64,000 nucleotides of DNA from Neoceratodus forsteri (taxonomy: Eukaryota; Chordata; Ceratodontiformes; Ceratodontidae): the NCBI GenBank assembly GCA_016271365.2, contig CM028131.1, positions 171,992,501 through 172,056,500 of the forward strand, given 5' to 3'. Below the pieces are notes generated by a model. It was not told the DNA's origin and did not search any database. It saw nothing but the letters and a program-made list of their open reading frames with translations. Of this stretch, positions 11,076 through 21,837 are shown piece by piece. Each line of letters begins with the position of its first letter. The first letter of the stretch is position 1. The translations under genes and the position numbers were made by a program.

Positions 11076-11617
11076 ACAATTGAGGTATTTGGCCCCATCT
11101 GGAATAATGTGTCTAGTTCTGGATACCACATCTGACGAAAGGACCTGCACAGGGTGGAGGCTGTCCTGAGAAGGTAGACTAAAATGGTGCTGGGACTGCT
11201 TTTTAAGTCCTACGAGGACAGACTGAAGGATCTCAGTAAGTACACTCTGGAAGAGAGGAGGGAGAGGGCGGACATGATACGGTGAAGGAGAAGAGTATTT
11301 ATCAGAAGAGAAGGGGCACAAGAACAAAGGGGGCATGCTATGAAGCTGGAAGCTGGAAATTTAAGAGATGTGAGGAAGAACTTCTACACACTGAAAGAGT
11401 GGTGGATGTCTGGAAAAGTCTTCCAGAAGAAGTGGTGGTAGTCAAAACAGTGGTGGGCTTTAAGCATGCATAGGATAGGCACAAAGGAATCTCAGTAAGA
11501 AGGAGGGATAGCTGGAAATTAGTAGGGTCTGTGGTAACTGTATAGGTAGTGACAAAATGGGCAGACTGGGTGGGCCAGTAGGTCCTCATGTACCAACAAA
11601 TTCTGTGTTTCTATTAG
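11076..11617 (+). mobile_element. CR1-clade LINE, 3' fragment
   Basis: The fragment covers the end of ORF2 and the 3' tail. Readable blocks correspond to the CR1 C-terminus: ...VRRSTKMVLGLL-like near 11,180, YEDRLKDLSKYTLEERRE-like near 11,210-11,265, then RTKGACYEAG and a W.SLPEEVV block near 11,410-11,445. It ends AAATGGGCAGACTGGGTGGGCC and TTCTGTGTTTCTATT, the characteristic tail of this family seen again at 19,183. Strongly 5' truncated; no TSD was found. Confidence 0.8.
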
Positions 11618-11934
11618 AATATTATCCAACAAGTAGGTCAGTAGACTTCTTTTACACTGTGGGATTGGGTGAACATTTAAAGGGTGTGTATTTAAAGCAG
11701 CAGTGCATGGTATGTTGAAAATTTTGAACTATATTTTGCTAATTTGTTTAGGTTGCCCATCTCCTATGTTGTAATATTTCCTGTTCTCCACATTTTACGT
11801 CTGCTTTTGCATTTCTTATACAGCAGAAGTGGATGGTTCAGACTTCATACAGTGTTATTGGCTATCCTGGCATTTTCTTTTTATTATCATTTTAGTTGTC
11901 TTTTTCCCCCGTTTTTGCCCACCCCATACCTCAG

Positions 11935-12220
11935 CCATGCATGCGTATGTGGAGACATGAGCACACCGCACCCCGAGGTGCCCTCCCGCAATGTATTGCT
12001 CCCTCCCGCCTACACTAGCCACCAGACCTTCACCTGGTGGCAGCAGAACTACAGGGGACAACAGCCACTCTGAGAGAGGAGAGCTGCCTTTCAGCTGCTC
12101 TCACCCCCACCTGTGCCGGCTTCCTATGACCCGAGTCCGTTCTCAAACCTGGGTCACTGGCATGACGCGAGGTAAGGCATCCAGTGCCTTAGCCCTCTTT
12201 GCCACCAGGCCAACCAGCTA
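11935..12220 (-). repeat. Dispersed repeat R1, copy 1 (tRNA-SINE-like)
   Basis: Shares with 15,530-15,750 the ordered blocks GAGAGGAGAG, a CTCTC/CCCC stretch, GAGTCCnTTC, AACCnGGGTCACnGGCATG, CGAGGTAAGG and GCCnnAGCCCTCTnTGCCAC. On the minus strand the block order resembles a tRNA-derived SINE head (GTGGCA-AGAGGGCT then CCnGGGTT). The family is not one I can name. Confidence 0.6.
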
Positions 12221-13148
12221 TCCCGACATTTTCAGCATTATTCTCATCTGTTTATGAACTCTCATTATCCTGGAGAGCAGTAGCTGTTGTATGCCAGTTC
12301 ACCTTAGTCACAGGAAAAGTGATTTTAAATGAGGGGTGTAGAAAACAGCAGAGAAAACTGATAAAAACCTAGGGCTAGGCACCGGCCCATTAGGGCTGGG
12401 CTGTAGCAGGGCTTCTACTCATGCTGCTTATGACTCAGGTTCGCGAACAACCCCGGGGCACTGGAGGGCTGGTTGGAGGAGGAGGAGGATTGTACATGAT
12501 ATAGGATGTGTGCCTCCTCAGGGTGGAATGCCATCTGATCCCCGCAGCAGGAGTGCCACTTGGGGGCCCACAGGTGAAATTATGCTGATGGGGCTGGCAT
12601 GAGGTGGGGAGACCTAGCAGGCTTGAAGTGTGCTGCACACTCGAATTGCAAGGGTATGGAGCACATGCTAACAGCTGGCATCTCAAGAGCATGAGAAAAA
12701 AACAGCAGAAAATGCTTCTGCCCAGCAGGATGTGGCATCGGCATGCTTGGGCTCTGCACTGCCTGTCTGCTCAGCATGAAAGGATCCACGTGCCACCGAA
12801 TTTGGATTCCTACTGTTGAGGGGTACCCCACCATGCAGATGAGGAGTATCCTCTGGGGACAGGAGGAGGTGACAGGGCTGGGCAGTGACCTGTGTGGCAG
12901 ATGTCTGCCAGGGCTTGGTTGGTCACCACTGGGGTATGCCCTAAGGACAGAGCAGATGGTGATGGAGGACAAATAGCTGTGGTGTGCACTAACTGACTGA
13001 CTGAACAGTGGGCCTTGTCAGTGCAGCACTAAATGAATCTGGATGTACATGATCACACTCTGTGACTGTCAGATGGTGGCCAGCTGAGGAGGTAAATGAA
13101 GGGCTGTGCTAGCCACTGCTATGCACCAGTCCCGAATGTGAGTGGTGA
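12221..13148. other. Unassigned
   Basis: No recognisable element in about 930 bases; open frames here are short and proline/serine rich on the minus strand. Confidence 0.4.
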
Positions 13149-13377
13149 TTTATTTATTTATTTTAGTCTTTGGTAACCGGGTAAGGCCCACTAAGCACAA
13201 GTGCCTGTTTTCAGGGGCGACCTGGGAGCACTGGGCGGTTAAGTGACTTGCTCAGGGTCACACAGTATGCAAGTGGAGGTTGTGAGAATCAAACTCAGGT
13301 CTGGTCTGATGGATGTATCAAGCTCGTTCACACCTCATTCCTCTAACCTCTAAGCTATTCTGCCAGCCAGATTAGGA
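13149..13377 (-). mobile_element. MIR-like CORE-SINE, minus orientation
   Basis: The plus strand shows GGTTAAGTGACTTGCTCAGG followed by GTCACACAG at about 13,236-13,268, which is close to the conserved core of MIR/CORE-SINEs. On the minus strand the tRNA-like head lies at the far end, with AGCTTAGAGGTTAGAGG (A-box-like) and GAGTTTGATTCTC (B-box-like). The tail is an (AAAT)n run at 13,149-13,164 (TTTATTTATTTA on plus). These elements are copied by LINE machinery. Confidence 0.8.
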
Positions 13378-13419
13378 TGAAAGGGGTGTGGGGGGGTACT
13401 CATCTGGTGGATGGCTAGG

Positions 13420-13600
13420 GGTTGGTGATCGGTTGGATGTGTGATAACCACTAGACTACGAAGGATTTACTGGTGAAATGCAGAAAAGGTGATCGGGGTG
13501 CAGGAACCACTAGACTATTAGTGATTTACATTTAGAATTTAGTAAGGGTGATTGGGAGCTGGGAGGAATCCGCTTGGCACAGAGGCGGATGGTTGCAGTA
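13420..13600 (+). repeat. Degenerate ~60-67 bp tandem repeat
   Basis: GGTGATCGGTTGG (13,422), AGGTGATCGGGGTG (13,488) and GGGTGATTGGGAGC (13,545) recur with ACCACTAGACTA between them. Similar GATCGG...CACTAG units occur at 43.8 kb and 45.6 kb. Confidence 0.55.
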
Positions 13601-14132
13601 CAGCCACATTGATTTCGGGGACTGGGGAGTGCTGCCTAGCGCCCAGGTAAGAGTGGTTATCGGTGGTGGTAAGCAGCACCACTCTGGGGGCTGTTTAGTG
13701 CTGCCACAAACCTTTGAATATACTGCTGTGCCAGTATGCATGAGGGCCCGCTCATTTACATGGGTGCAGTTGTATAAGTGGCATCATGGCACTGCTGGGT
13801 TTGGGCAGTGCCCTGGGTGCCTCTGAATGTGGCTCCGCCTGGCACAAACCATGTTCGCATGGTACTAACCTTTGAATACGAGTGCATTACTATGCTTGGT
13901 GTTTTTCATAAAGCAACATATTAAAATGGCAAGCATTTATTTTCATTTATTCATTTATTTGAGATTTGCATTCAACGGATGGTTTGGCTCCTATTTGATA
14001 TGGTGTCTTGTTTTCATGGGGGTCCTTCGGGGTATAAAACGTGCTTTGCATAGTGCAATACGGGCAGGATACACAAATGATAATTTCAAAAGGATAGTGT
14101 TAGTATTGAAAAAAAAAAAAAAAGTAAAAAAA

Positions 14133-14160
14133 AGTTTGATTTCTCTCTTTATTTTCACAG
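14133..14160 (+). promoter_or_regulatory. Candidate 3' splice site
   Basis: A pyrimidine-rich stretch, TTTCTCTCTTTATTTTCACAG, ends at the AG at 14,159-14,160, immediately before an open, amino-acid-like exon. It fits the vertebrate acceptor consensus well. Confidence 0.55.
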
Positions 14161-14332
14161 AAAACACATAGAAGCCATAGAAAATTGCATGAAGATGTAT
14201 ACTACCGACTTCGACCATGTAACACACGGAATCGGCTCTGGAATGATGCACACATTCTTCATGATACTGAAAGACATTTTAGAAAAACAAAAGCAGATTC
14301 TTGAGCAATATTCATTATCAGCCAGTACATGA
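14161..14332 (+). CDS. Candidate terminal coding exon of a host gene (unidentified)
   Basis: Read with one leading base completing an upstream codon, the exon gives about 57 residues from KHIEAIENCMKMY through DFDHVTHGIGSGMMHTFF to EQYSLSAST, then TGA at 14,330-14,332. The composition is that of an ordinary amphipathic-helix protein (ILKDILEKQKQILEQ), unlike the frames of the surrounding elements. It follows a good acceptor and precedes UTR-like sequence. It shows no motif of any of the transposon families here. I cannot name the gene, and no upstream exon was recognised in the window. A processed pseudogene fragment or chance frame is possible, but the splice signal argues for a real last exon on the plus strand. 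Confidence 0.5.
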
Positions 14333-14678
14333 GCTTAAGTAGCAATCAGGGAAAATTACTTTACCTTTGTGGGTTTCTTTTAATTCCATTTCCTGCAAAA
14401 CGTACAAAAAAGACATTATGGATTCAAGGAACAGCAAATAATATTGCAAACAATTGTTACAACATAAGATGCACCACTTGTAATCCATTGTTACTTATAT
14501 TGAGGGAAACAGATATAATAAGATGAAACTACATACATCCCTGAAAAGACAACGCAGCAAGACCATGGTCATTACCTGGGAAAGAGCCCCCCCCCCCCAA
14601 AAAAAAATGAATCCTAGTGAAAATACTTGAACAGCCATGCAGTGGCTTTATAGACCATGTGAACCTAAAGGCAATAAA
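14333..14678 (+). other. Possible 3' UTR with poly(A) signal
   Basis: AT-rich sequence after the stop, with AATAAA at about 14,672-14,677 (GGCAATAAACG). A C10 run and an A-rich run lie at about 14,589-14,608. This assignment depends entirely on the preceding exon call. Confidence 0.35.
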
Positions 14679-15529
14679 CGAAAAACTGATAGATTTGTAG
14701 AGAGCTTCCAGAAATAGTCCAGCAAGTCCACGATCCTTCATTTTAACTCGCAAGTACTGGTTTTCCCCTGTGAAATACTGAGAGTGCCTAATATAGATTG
14801 GAGATTGATACAAACACTGAAGCTGTAAATGTAACAGTGACTTTTAGCATTCATTGGAGATGCCATCATACAGTATGTGGGGAGCTCATCCTTCTGAACA
14901 GCTTCCATACTTGTAAGACATGTCGTCAATGTTGTTTACTACTGTGTGTGTGCAGTTTGCTTGGTGCACTTTTTGAGTGAGTTGTTTGTGAATATACATA
15001 TTTCACGTAATTTATTAAGGGCATTTTTTTGAAAATGGAAGAGACTGTGACACACTCAAGTAACAACCAGAAAAAAAAATTGATAAATGTTAAAAAATAT
15101 GAACTGCAGGCAGCTAAAATTATAGATGCTACAAAACCAACTCCTGAAGTTTTTTTCTGTTGCTTGAATGCGTCACCTTCTCTACCTTTTTCAGTACTCA
15201 TGGTTTTGGTTAAGCATCTTTTTTTCCCCTCCTGCGGGCTCCTCGACCCACCACTTCTTCGGGTTACCTAGGTCCCTTTCCTATCCACCCATCCCTTCCT
15301 GAGCTTCCAACATCATATAGCAGCCGCCCCCAGGGTAACCTGGTGTAACCCTTTGCCAGGTGGGTTGCCCTCCTCTGAGGGGGAAGGCACCAGGAGGGGA
15401 AACCAGTGCAACTACTTGGCCCTGGGGTGCTGCTGAGATGAACATGACTTCTTTGGGGCTTTGGTGTCATCAGTGAACTGGCAGCCGTCATCCGGCTGGT
15501 CATGGAGCAATTTCTGGTTTTCTGGGTTT
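14679..15529. other. Unassigned
   Basis: No recognisable feature apart from short A and T runs. Confidence 0.35.
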
Positions 15530-15750
15530 CCCATTGCGCCTCCCATGCAATACTCCTGGTCTCCACCAGAGGCCACTGCTGAGTAACGCCATCCCGCTAC
15601 CCACCCCAGGAGAGGAGAGCAGTCCTACGGATGCTTAATCCTCTCCTTCCCCTGCCAGCCCCCAGCGTCCTGAGTCCATTCCTGAACCCGGGTCACCGGC
15701 ATGGTTCGAGGTAAGGTGCCAGCGCCTCAGCCCTCTGTGCCACTGGGCCA
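15530..15750 (-). repeat. Dispersed repeat R1, copy 2 (tRNA-SINE-like)
   Basis: Second copy of the repeat at 11,935-12,220. It has the clearer head: on the minus strand GGCCCAGTGGCACAGAGG (A-box-like), then CTCGAACCATGCCGG and CCCGGGTTCAGG (B-box-like). CGAGGTAAGG at about 15,708 on plus is shared by both copies. Confidence 0.6.
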
Positions 15751-16039
15751 GTACCATCATTCTGATGTCCACAGGACACCCATATCTACAGGGATTCACT
15801 TACTTTTACAGGAAAATGGAGAGCTCTACAAGGAAATTGTGCCCAGGAAACAATGAAATCTAAATTAAAACACAGGATGCTTCCCCTGGTGTCAGAGGGA
15901 AAATGGCGGACTGAACTGTGGGAGGTCTATGACCAGTCTATGGAATAATAAAACACATGTTTGCAGCTTGTCATTCTCTGACTGCAGTGGATTAGGTGTA
16001 TAAGCCTGTTAAAAAGGCCATATCTGGTCTGGCGAAGCC
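15751..16039. other. Unassigned, possibly CR1 5' flank
   Basis: No clear element. The left limit of the CR1 that follows is not defined. Confidence 0.35.
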
Positions 16040-16083
16040 TTGCCAGCTTGCCTTGCCCAAAGATTTGCATACCCATGATGCCT

Positions 16084-16600
16084 TGCTCTGGGATAGAGGC
16101 TTTAGGAGACTCCATGATTCGGGGAGTTGATACCCATCTCCAGCCAGGGGTAATGGTCCGACGTCTCCCAGGTACATCGGCATGGAGAGACACTGACCGC
16201 ATTGCTAAAATTGTTCACAAAGCAGGAGAAAACATTGATGTTCTAGTACACATAGGGACTAATGATCTCGCCAGCCGGTCAGTTGTGGAGACCAAGGAAC
16301 ACCTGACCAGGCTGGGTGACAAACTATCATCTATTTCGTCCGGCATCTCCTTCTGTGAGATCCTGCCAGTCTGGGAGAGGGGAGCAGATGGACGGAAGGT
16401 CAGAGAAGGGGAGATGGGGAGCTAAACACGTGGCTCAAGGGCTGGTGCCAGGAAAAAGGACACAGATTTGTAGGAACTGGCAACAGTTCTGGGGCGCAGT
16501 TCTTTAAATTTGATGGACTGCATCTGACTAAGGAGGAGTCAGTGCATTGGGGCAGAAGTTTGGCGTCTTTGCAGAATATTTAAACTAGCAAATGGGAGGG
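16084..16600 (+). pseudogene. CR1 A ORF1, SGNH/GDSL-esterase domain
   Basis: CR1-group ORF1 proteins often carry an esterase of the SGNH family, whose role in the element is thought to involve lipid or membrane contact. Here block I is EALGDSMIRGVD (Ser nucleophile in GDS, near 16,108), block III is VHIGTNDLAS (about 16,246-16,275, Asn present), and block V is FDGLHLT (about 16,508-16,528, Asp and His present). All four signature residues are visible, although a frameshift near 16,400 separates blocks III and V. The zinc-finger head seen in CR1 copies B and D is not visible upstream. Confidence 0.8.
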
Positions 16601-16786
16601 TGCAGCACCCCATCGTCGAATGGGAAGAACACCTCCCCTCAGCTAGTGGTCAAACAGGGATTCAGCATGTTTGCAGTTCATTTGCATCACCAGGTAAGAA
16701 AAAGGTTTGTCTCCCCATCGGACGCATAGGGGTAATGCAAACCTCACCCAACAACTAACGCACCAAAATCTGGCCAATGGAAAATC

Positions 16787-18990
16787 ATGTACACAAATGC
16801 TCACAGCCTGGGAAATAAGATCCCAGACCTGCAGGCAATAATGTCAGAGGCTAAACTGGACATAGTAGCAATTAGTGAGGCGTGGTTTACCAGTAACCAC
16901 ACTAGAGACTTCAGTACCTGGCTATGTATTGTTCAGAAGAGACCAAGGTGTAAAAGGGGGCCAGTGACCATCATGGTATGGTTCAATTTGGCTACTACAT
17001 CTAAATCATCCCATTCCAAGGCAAAATATGGGACTTCAGAGGAGCTGACTTTGATAAGATGGCCAACAGAGTTAAGCTAGCCCTGGCAAAAGAAACACAG
17101 GTGAGGGGTACAGGCAAAGTGGGCAAGCATTAAGGATGCAATACTTGAAGCAACATCCCATTGTGTTAGAAAAAGGAAGTGCAAAGAAGAAGGAAACCAC
17201 TTTGGTTCTCAAATACAGTAGCAGAAAGGTCAGAGCCAAAGGCTGGCCTTCAGGAAATATAAGGAACACAGCGGGATGAAGATAGGAGGCATACCAAACT
17301 GCCCTAAGGGAAGCAGGGAAGGCAGTAAGGCAGGGAAAGTCCCAAACTGAGGAAACACTAGCACAAACAGTAAAAGAAGGTGACAAGACTTTCTATAGAT
17401 ACATTAGTGAAAGGAGAAAGTCCAGAGGGGTATTGCTAAGCAATGGAGAAAAGGGAGCATGTGAGGAGGAGGACCCTGTAAAGCATGTATCCTAAATAGA
17501 TACTTTTGCTCAGTATTTACTGAAGAGAAGGTAGGGCAGGGCTCTGAGCTCAGCATCATGGACACGGGGGAGGGAGGTGGCACTACTCCTTCACAAAGAA
17601 AGGGTCCTACAGAGCTTGCTAAGCTCAGGGTGGATAAAGCAATGAGACCTGATGGCATACATCCCAGGGTACTTAAGGAGCTAAAGGTGGAACTAGCTGA
17701 GCCATTAGCAGAACTATTTAGTGAGTCTCTGAGCACAGGAGGTCCCAGAAGACTGGAGAAGGGCTCATGTGATCCCGCTCCACAAGAGTGGTAGCAGGGA
17801 GGAGGCGGGGAACTACAGACCAGTCAGTCTTACCTCAGTAGTGGGCAAGATTATGGAGGCACTCCTTAAGGAAAGGATAGTGCAACACCTGGAATCCATA
17901 GGGGCACAGGATCCAAGACAGCATGGGTTTACAAAGGGAAGGTCCTGTCAAACTAATCTCATAGATTTCTTTGACCAGAGTGGTGGACCAAGGGGGAGCA
18001 GTTGATGTCGCCTACCTTGACTTCAGCAAAGCTTTTGACACTGTTCCACATAGAAGATGGATAAATAAGCTGGGTAGGCTCGGGGTGGGTCAGAAGTTGG
18101 TCAACTGGGTGGCAAACTGGTTGACGGGCAGAAAATGGAAAGTGGTGGTAAATGGTATACAGTCAGAAGAGATGCAAGTCACAAGTGGGGTACCTCAGGG
18201 ATCAGTTCTGGGGCTAGTCCTCTTCAACATCTTCATTAGTGACCTTGCAGATGGACTAGAGGGTAAGGCTTGTCTGTTTGCAGATGACACCAAGATCTGC
18301 AACAGAGTAGATGATCCAGATGGGGTGGGCAGAATGAGAAGAGATCTGGATAAACTAGCAAAATGGTCAGAAGAGTGGCAACTGGGATTTAATGCAAAGA
18401 AGTGCAAGATCATGCACATAGGGAAGAGAAACCCTGAAGCCACCTATAGGCTGGGAGGAGTTGCTAGCAGTCACAAGGAAGAAAGAGACTTGGGCATCAT
18501 CATCACTGATGACCTGAAATCTTCAAGCAGATCTCTAAAGCAGTAGGTAAGGCTAGGGGGGTGTTAGGGTGTATTAGTGAGGGTATCACAAGTCGTAAGA
18601 GGAAGTAATAATCCCTCTTTACAAGACACTGGTTAGGCCCCATCCGAGTACTGCATGCAGTATTGGAGGCCACACTTTCACAAGGACATTAACCAAATTG
18701 AGGCAGTCAGAAGGGCAACCAAAATGGTGCAGGGACTGCATCAGAAGACATATGAGGACAGATTAACAGGCTCAATATATACCCTTGAGCAAAGGAGGAG
18801 AGGCGATATGATCAAGGCATTCAAACACCTTAAGGCATTAACAAGGTGAAAGAGTCTAACGTTTAAATATAAGAAAAATAGCAGGACAAGAGGACACAGC
18901 ATGACATTTGAGGGGGGCCGATTAAGGGAATGTGAAATTCTTTTCACAGAAAGTGTGGTGGATGCATGGAATGTCTTACCACAAGAAGTG
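16787..18990 (+). pseudogene. CR1 A ORF2, endonuclease remnant and reverse transcriptase
   Basis: The start MYTNAHSLGNKIPDLQAIMS and DIVAISEAWFT (to about 16,890) are the N-terminus of the apurinic-like endonuclease. After an internal deletion the frame resumes in the linker. The RT includes DKAMRPDGIHPRVLKEL (17,632-17,682), NYRPVSLTSVVGKIMEALL (17,811-17,867), HGFTKGRSCQTNL (17,922-17,960), [13 protein letters not shown] (motif A, about 18,013-18,051), [15 protein letters not shown] (motif B) and LFADDTKICN (18,277-18,306, both catalytic Asp intact). The C-terminal region MQYWRPHF...YEDRLTGSIYTLEQRRRGDMI follows. A frameshift near 18,000 and a stop at 18,544-18,546 break the frame. Confidence 0.88.
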
Positions 18991-19183
18991 GTGGCTATGA
19001 ATACAGTACAAGGCTTCAAACAGGCATGGGATAGGCATAAGGGAGCAATACAAATGACTATGAATAGATAGGCCACTGACAGAGCAAAGGCCGATGGCAC
19101 ATTTATAAGGTAGAAAAAGAAATGGGCAGACTGGATGGGCCTTGTGGTCCTTATCTGCTGTCAACTTCTATGTTTCTATGTTT

Positions 19184-19975
19184 AGAGTCTGTATGTGTGG
19201 GATGGGGCTTGGAGAGATGCACAGAAACCGAACAGTTTGAAAGTCACAGTGTGGGTGCCTGAACATTCACAAGAATTACTGCTAATTTCAGCACTTGTAA
19301 TTCATAGAAACAGGCTTGTTTAAAAAAAAAAAAATTGAAAATCTGTTTAAAATGAAAAGTGTCCAGTCATCTGCTATAACAAAAAAATAAAAAAAACACA
19401 AATGGTTCAATCATATACAACAGAATTCCAGGGAATTATGTGTCATCAGAGACCACAAGATTCACTCTCATGGTACCCCTTGGTGGGAAGATAGCCTTTA
19501 TGGGCAGTGTTTGCCATCTGTTATTCTGCTTGTCAGGAAATCCACCCTTGGAAAAATATGCTAATTGTAGACATCTGATGTTCATTACCCATGTGCAATT
19601 CACAATCATTTGCACTGGTGCTGATTTTAGTTTTGTGGTGGTGCACATAGTACCATCCTGACTCGAGTGTTGATTATCTCATGAAAACTTTATAAAGCTA
19701 ACCTGCAGTTGATAGGCATGCTGTTACAGTACAGTTACACAACCAGTTGTTTGTTTCTCATCCCCTAATGTCCAGAAAATAAATTGAAATATAAACCACA
19801 GATCGCAAACCAGCACCAGGGCTGTACCATGCACCTCCCTCCCCTTTCCAGTGAGCTCACTCTCATCATATGTGTATGTTCATTTTCTGCTCCACACTTG
19901 TATTTTCTTGGTAGCTATTTGATTTATTGCCTTGCTGGTGTCTTCATTATTGCCTGTACCCTCTCCCCCCAATAC
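19184..19975. other. Unassigned
   Basis: About 790 bases with A-rich runs near 19,322-19,334 and 19,380-19,398. No element recognised. Confidence 0.4.
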
Positions 19976-20340
19976 ACACATAGAAACATAGGGTGGGATA
20001 TTCAAAGGGGTTGCGCCCTAGCACGATATTCAAAGGGGTTTGTTGTGCTGCGCAATTCCCAATGTGCCGAGGCGCACCAGTAATGTATGCGGCGCAAGTG
20101 CAGGGAGCGTGCCCATACATATGTGGCACATCCCGATATTCAGCCCAGGATGTGCAGCGCATATGCAGGCACAAACCCGCCTTGCGCCGCACAGGGGGAC
20201 GCAAAGATGTGCCTATAAAAAACAGGAGCATTTCGGGGGACACCCACAGCGGGCTGCCGTAGTGCCGGGCGCAACACGGCAGCCGCCTGGTGTGGGTGGC
20301 CACCTGTCCTCCCCAGACACAGGCGGGCGTCTTTCCCCCC

Positions 20341-20580
20341 GCCCGATCAGCGGGCATATAAATATAATATCCCTGGTGGTCCAGTGGACCCTAGCACATC
20401 ACCCGATCGTGGGCATAGTTAACACAATCCCTGGTGGTCCAGTGGACCCTACCCCATCGCCTGATCGCAGGTGTAATGAAAATATATCCCTGGTGGTCCA
20501 GTGGACCTGCTCCCCTGCCCGATCATGGGCATATGAACAAATAAATTCCCTGGTGGTCCAGCGGTACTCCCTTCACACCC
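20341..20580 (+). repeat. ~60-bp tandem array, left arm of foldback
   Basis: Four units contain CCCTGGTGGTCCAGTGGACC preceded by GATC(A/G)nGGGCAT and a short AT-rich spacer. The shared block starts near 20,371, 20,430, 20,488 and 20,549. Confidence 0.9.
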
Positions 20581-20737
20581 GCCCACTGAGACCCGGCACC
20601 CAGCACCCCCCCCCGGTCAGTGGTGGGTGGCAGTTCCCCACCTGCAAGCCGCCCGGCTGACTGACAGCATACAGTACGGCTATATGCCAATTGGTCCATT
20701 GCATGTGCCAATGGGCATGCAGACCATACTGTACTAC

Positions 20738-20777
20738 ACAGTCCCAAAATGTGAGTTCATTCACATTTTGGGACTGT
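20738..20777. repeat. Central hairpin of foldback
   Basis: ACAGTCCCAAAATGTGA (20,738-20,754) is followed by a 6-base loop and its exact reverse complement (20,761-20,777). Homology of the arms continues outward imperfectly (GCATGCAGACCATACTGT against ATAGTCTGCATGC). Confidence 0.95.
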
Positions 20778-20924
20778 CGAAACACAATATAGTCTGCATG
20801 CCCATTATTGCAGTGGACTAATAGATGTGCAAACCGCTACTGTATGCTGTCGTCGGCGAGAGCAGCTTGAGGTGGAAAAACTACCACTCACCACTGACGA
20901 GAATGCTGGAGTGGTATCAACAGT

Positions 20925-21190
20925 GCAACCGCTGGACCAGCTGAAATTTATGTATTCTTATGCCCGCAATCGAACGGGGATCGTCGCTGGACCAGCGAAA
21001 CTGACTTCTTCATATGCCGCGATCAGGCAGGGAGCAGGTCCACTGGACCACCAGGGATGTATTCTTATGCCCGCTATCAGGCGATGGGGTAGGGTCCACT
21101 GTACCACCAGGGTATTACCTTTATTACGCCTGCAATCGGGCGATGGGGTAGGGTCCTCTGGACCATCAGGGATATAATTTGTTTATGCCC
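20925..21190 (-). repeat. ~60-bp tandem array, right arm of foldback
   Basis: About four units carry the reverse complement of the left-arm block (GGTCCACTGGACCACCAGGG near 21,038 and variants near 21,096 and 21,150; a diverged unit near 20,985). Unit number and sequence differ somewhat between arms. Confidence 0.85.
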
Positions 21191-21837
21191 ATGATGGGAC
21201 GTGTTGCCAACCAAGAGGCAGGGGGTGTCAGTCCCTGACTGCTGCAGGGCGCCAGGCGCAAGTCGCCGGGGATTGGCACACTGCATGCAAATGGGACCAT
21301 TATGACATGCAAATGGCCCCATTTGCGCCTTGCACACTTTATGGCATCATTTGCATGCCCAGCATTGAATATCACAGTTGCTGCACCTAATGCACTTGCG
21401 CTGGCGCATCCCACTGTTTCTCACCTGCCACTTGTGCTGGTGCAGTGCCACTGCGCCGTGTGCAATGCGGGCGCCCCCAGTGCCATATTCAGTAGTGCTG
21501 AGCCATGGCGCAGCACCGTTGAATATCACCTGGACTACGCCCTGGCTCAACCCAGTTGCGTTGCGCCCCTGCTTGGCACACTCTGAATATCTCACCCATA
21601 GAATTTGATGGCAGATAAGGACCACTTGGCCCACCTAGTCTGCCCATTTCCCTACCCAATGAATAAACTGCAGATCGTAGTTAACCAGAAGACTGTTTCC
21701 TCCTACCCCCCACTAGAATTGCCTTATGTCTGTCCCATGCATTCTTGATTTCCCCCACTGTTTTTGACTCCACTACCTCCTCAGGAAGGCCATTCCATGT
21801 ATCCACAACCCTCTCCATGACAAAATACTTCCTCACA

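Larger units (their letters stand above)
16040..19183 (+). mobile_element. CR1-clade LINE A, near full length with internal deletion
   Basis: In order it has an ORF1 SGNH-esterase region (16,084-16,600), the start of an APE endonuclease (16,787-16,920) abruptly joined to the endonuclease/RT linker, a full reverse transcriptase, the CR1 C-terminal block, and a 3' end that finishes AAATGGGCAGACTGGATGGG ... CTTCTATGTTTCTATG at 19,183. The TTTCTATG tail parallels the octamer tail known for CR1. Part of the endonuclease is deleted near 16,920. It supplies the sequence type seen in the older fragment at 35,341-37,260. Confidence 0.9.
19992..21596. mobile_element. 1.6-kb foldback/MITE element with internal minisatellites
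   Basis: The termini are GGTGGGATATTC at 19,992 and its near-perfect inverse GAATATCTCACC ending at 21,596. They are flanked by CATAG at 19,987-19,991 and 21,597-21,601, a 5-bp duplication inside the CR1 B tail. The whole element is an imperfect palindrome centred near 20,758, with GC-rich outer arms, a ~60-bp tandem array in each inner arm and a perfect hairpin in the middle. No transposase frame exists, so it must depend on another element. I cannot assign the superfamily; a 5-bp duplication does not match the 3-bp one of Harbinger or the 8-bp one of hAT. Confidence 0.88.
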
